A DNA stretch of 5,074 nt from Ruminococcaceae bacterium UBA7135. GTDB lineage: Bacteria; Bacillota; Clostridia; Oscillospirales; Ruminococcaceae. Of the stretch, positions 4,630 through 5,074 are shown piece after piece (within the stretch, counting starts at the first letter, position 1; every line of letters begins with the position of its first letter). The position numbers and the translations under genes were made by a program. The notes under the pieces are model-generated. The model did no database searches and was not told the DNA's origin. It saw nothing but the letters and a program-made list of their open reading frames with translations. The stretch lies in the NCBI GenBank assembly GCA_002492075.1, contig DKXD01000065.1:1-5074 (forward strand), read 5' to 3'.

Positions 4630-5074
4630 ATGCTTGAAAACGGATATGTTACGCTGCCCAGAAGTCTGGCGAAAAAGGAATGGTTCGCCGAGGGCAACAC
4701 CTTGAAATTGTACATAATGCTGCTGTTTAACGCGGCGTTCAGGGACACGGAGACCGGCGGGGTCGCCTTAAAAAAGGGACAGTACCTGACAAGTTACCGC
4801 AAGCTGGCGGAAATGATCCACACAGGCGAACAACAAGTGAGAACAGCACTAAAACACCTTGAAGCAACCGGTGATATAACACTGCAATCGACGTCGAAAT
4901 ACAGCATTATAACACTGAATAACGTGCTTTCCGAAACGCCGTCCGCACAGTCGGCTAACAAGCCTGCTAACACGCGTGTTAGCACAGTACTTCACACAAG
5001 AAGCAGTAAAGTAACAGAAGAAAAAAGCATAGAAGAAAAAAGCAGTAAAGAAGAAGCGGCGGCTTCGCCGCCCG
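4630..5074 (+). CDS. Winged-helix replisome-organiser-like protein, 5' part only
   Basis: The gene runs off the window end; 148 codons are visible with no stop. The start has a textbook AGGAGG (4616-4621) 8 nt before the ATG. Residues 15-50 (KKEWFAEGNTLKLYIMLLFN onward, to KKGQ) and the following GQYLTSYRKLAEMIHTGEQQ pattern are typical of the N-terminal domain of replisome organisers or replication initiators of Firmicute phages and mobile elements. The helix-turn-helix is at about 54-81, with recognition helix EQQVRTALKHLEATG, and a beta wing at 82-97. Residues 102-148 are a polar, Glu/Lys/Ser-rich linker that should precede a DnaD-like or other C-terminal domain outside the window. Proteins of this kind bind origin DNA and recruit the helicase or its loader. 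It is divergent from the chromosomal GGDEF-EAL gene and may mark a mobile-element edge. A plain transcriptional regulator is the alternative. Confidence 0.8.
   Translation, partial: MLENGYVTLPRSLAKKEWFAEGNTLKLYIMLLFNAAFRDTETGGVALKKGQYLTSYRKLAEMIHTGEQQVRTALKHLEATGDITLQSTSKYSIITLNNVLSETPSAQSANKPANTRVSTVLHTRSSKVTEEKSIEEKSSKEEAAASPP
4954..4983. repeat. 18-bp perfect palindrome with an adjacent direct copy of its arm
   Basis: GCTAACACGCGTGTTAGC (4966-4983) is its own reverse complement. The arm GCTAACA also occurs directly repeated 12 bp upstream (4954-4960), giving two direct and one inverted copy. It sits in the part of the gene encoding the disordered linker (SANKPANTRVST). In lambda O and several Firmicute phage replisome-organiser genes, origin iterons lie inside the coding sequence at this kind of position; that role here is inference. 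Confidence 0.55.
5001..5050. repeat. Short A-rich direct repeats in the linker-coding region
   Basis: AAGCAGTAAAG occurs at 5001-5011 and 5040-5050, and GAAGAAAAAAGCA at 5017-5029 and 5032-5044 (15-bp period, in frame). They encode SSK and EEKS repeats. The stretch is A-rich on the plus strand and follows the palindrome at 4966-4983. It could be slippage-generated linker or an A/T-rich part of an intragenic origin. Confidence 0.5.

Noticed and set aside
5056..5071. GCGGCG-GCTT-CGCCGC hairpin at the window end
   Set aside because: It lies inside the partial gene's open frame as Ala-Ala-Ala-Ser-Pro codons, and the sequence stops too soon to judge; GC-rich Ala/Pro codons readily give such palindromes.

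Overview
The window looks like chromosomal DNA of a moderate-GC, low-motility-type Firmicute, probably a clostridial gut bacterium of the Ruminococcus/Oscillospiraceae kind. This rests on strong AGGAGG-type ribosome binding sites, two near-consensus sigma-A promoters (TTGAAA, 17 bp, TATAAT), an intrinsic terminator of Firmicute type, and a SEDS protein and a GGDEF-EAL protein of clostridial character. The genus is an inference; no rRNA or tRNA is present to fix it.

Layout. Positions 1-205 are non-coding and repeat-rich: a 15-bp stem hairpin, a 42-bp tandem repeat and a short direct repeat touching the next gene's stop. Positions 206-1348 (minus) encode a RodA-like SEDS peptidoglycan glycosyltransferase. 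Positions 1349-1658 hold its promoter and structured leader, the intrinsic terminator of the upstream gene, a second hairpin, and a diverged duplicate of the upstream gene's 3' end. Positions 1659-4199 (minus) encode an 846-residue cytosolic multidomain protein: PAS-like, a central sensory-like region, GAF-like, a degenerate GGDEF and a degenerate EAL domain. Its promoter is at 4369-4397, with a leader of about 160 nt that ends in a near-perfect Shine-Dalgarno sequence. Positions 4398-4629 are a divergent intergenic region with a perfect operator-like palindrome and two hairpins. From 4630 to the window end (plus) runs the 5' part of a gene for a winged-helix protein resembling phage or mobile-element replisome organisers. 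Its linker-coding DNA carries an 18-bp perfect palindrome and direct repeats.

How the parts fit. The two minus-strand genes are each preceded by their own promoter, and a terminator lies between them, so they are probably separate transcripts. The first would act in cell-wall elongation. The second appears to be a signal-sensing protein whose c-di-GMP synthesis and hydrolysis sites are both lost, so it is more likely a receptor or regulator than an enzyme. The plus-strand gene may mark the edge of an integrated mobile element, but its other side lies outside the window.

The most notable points are the doubly degenerate GGDEF-EAL protein, its structured leader, the duplicated gene tail at 1553-1595, the shared hairpin apex at 1615-1631 and 4488-4504, and the iteron-like sequence inside the replication-protein gene.
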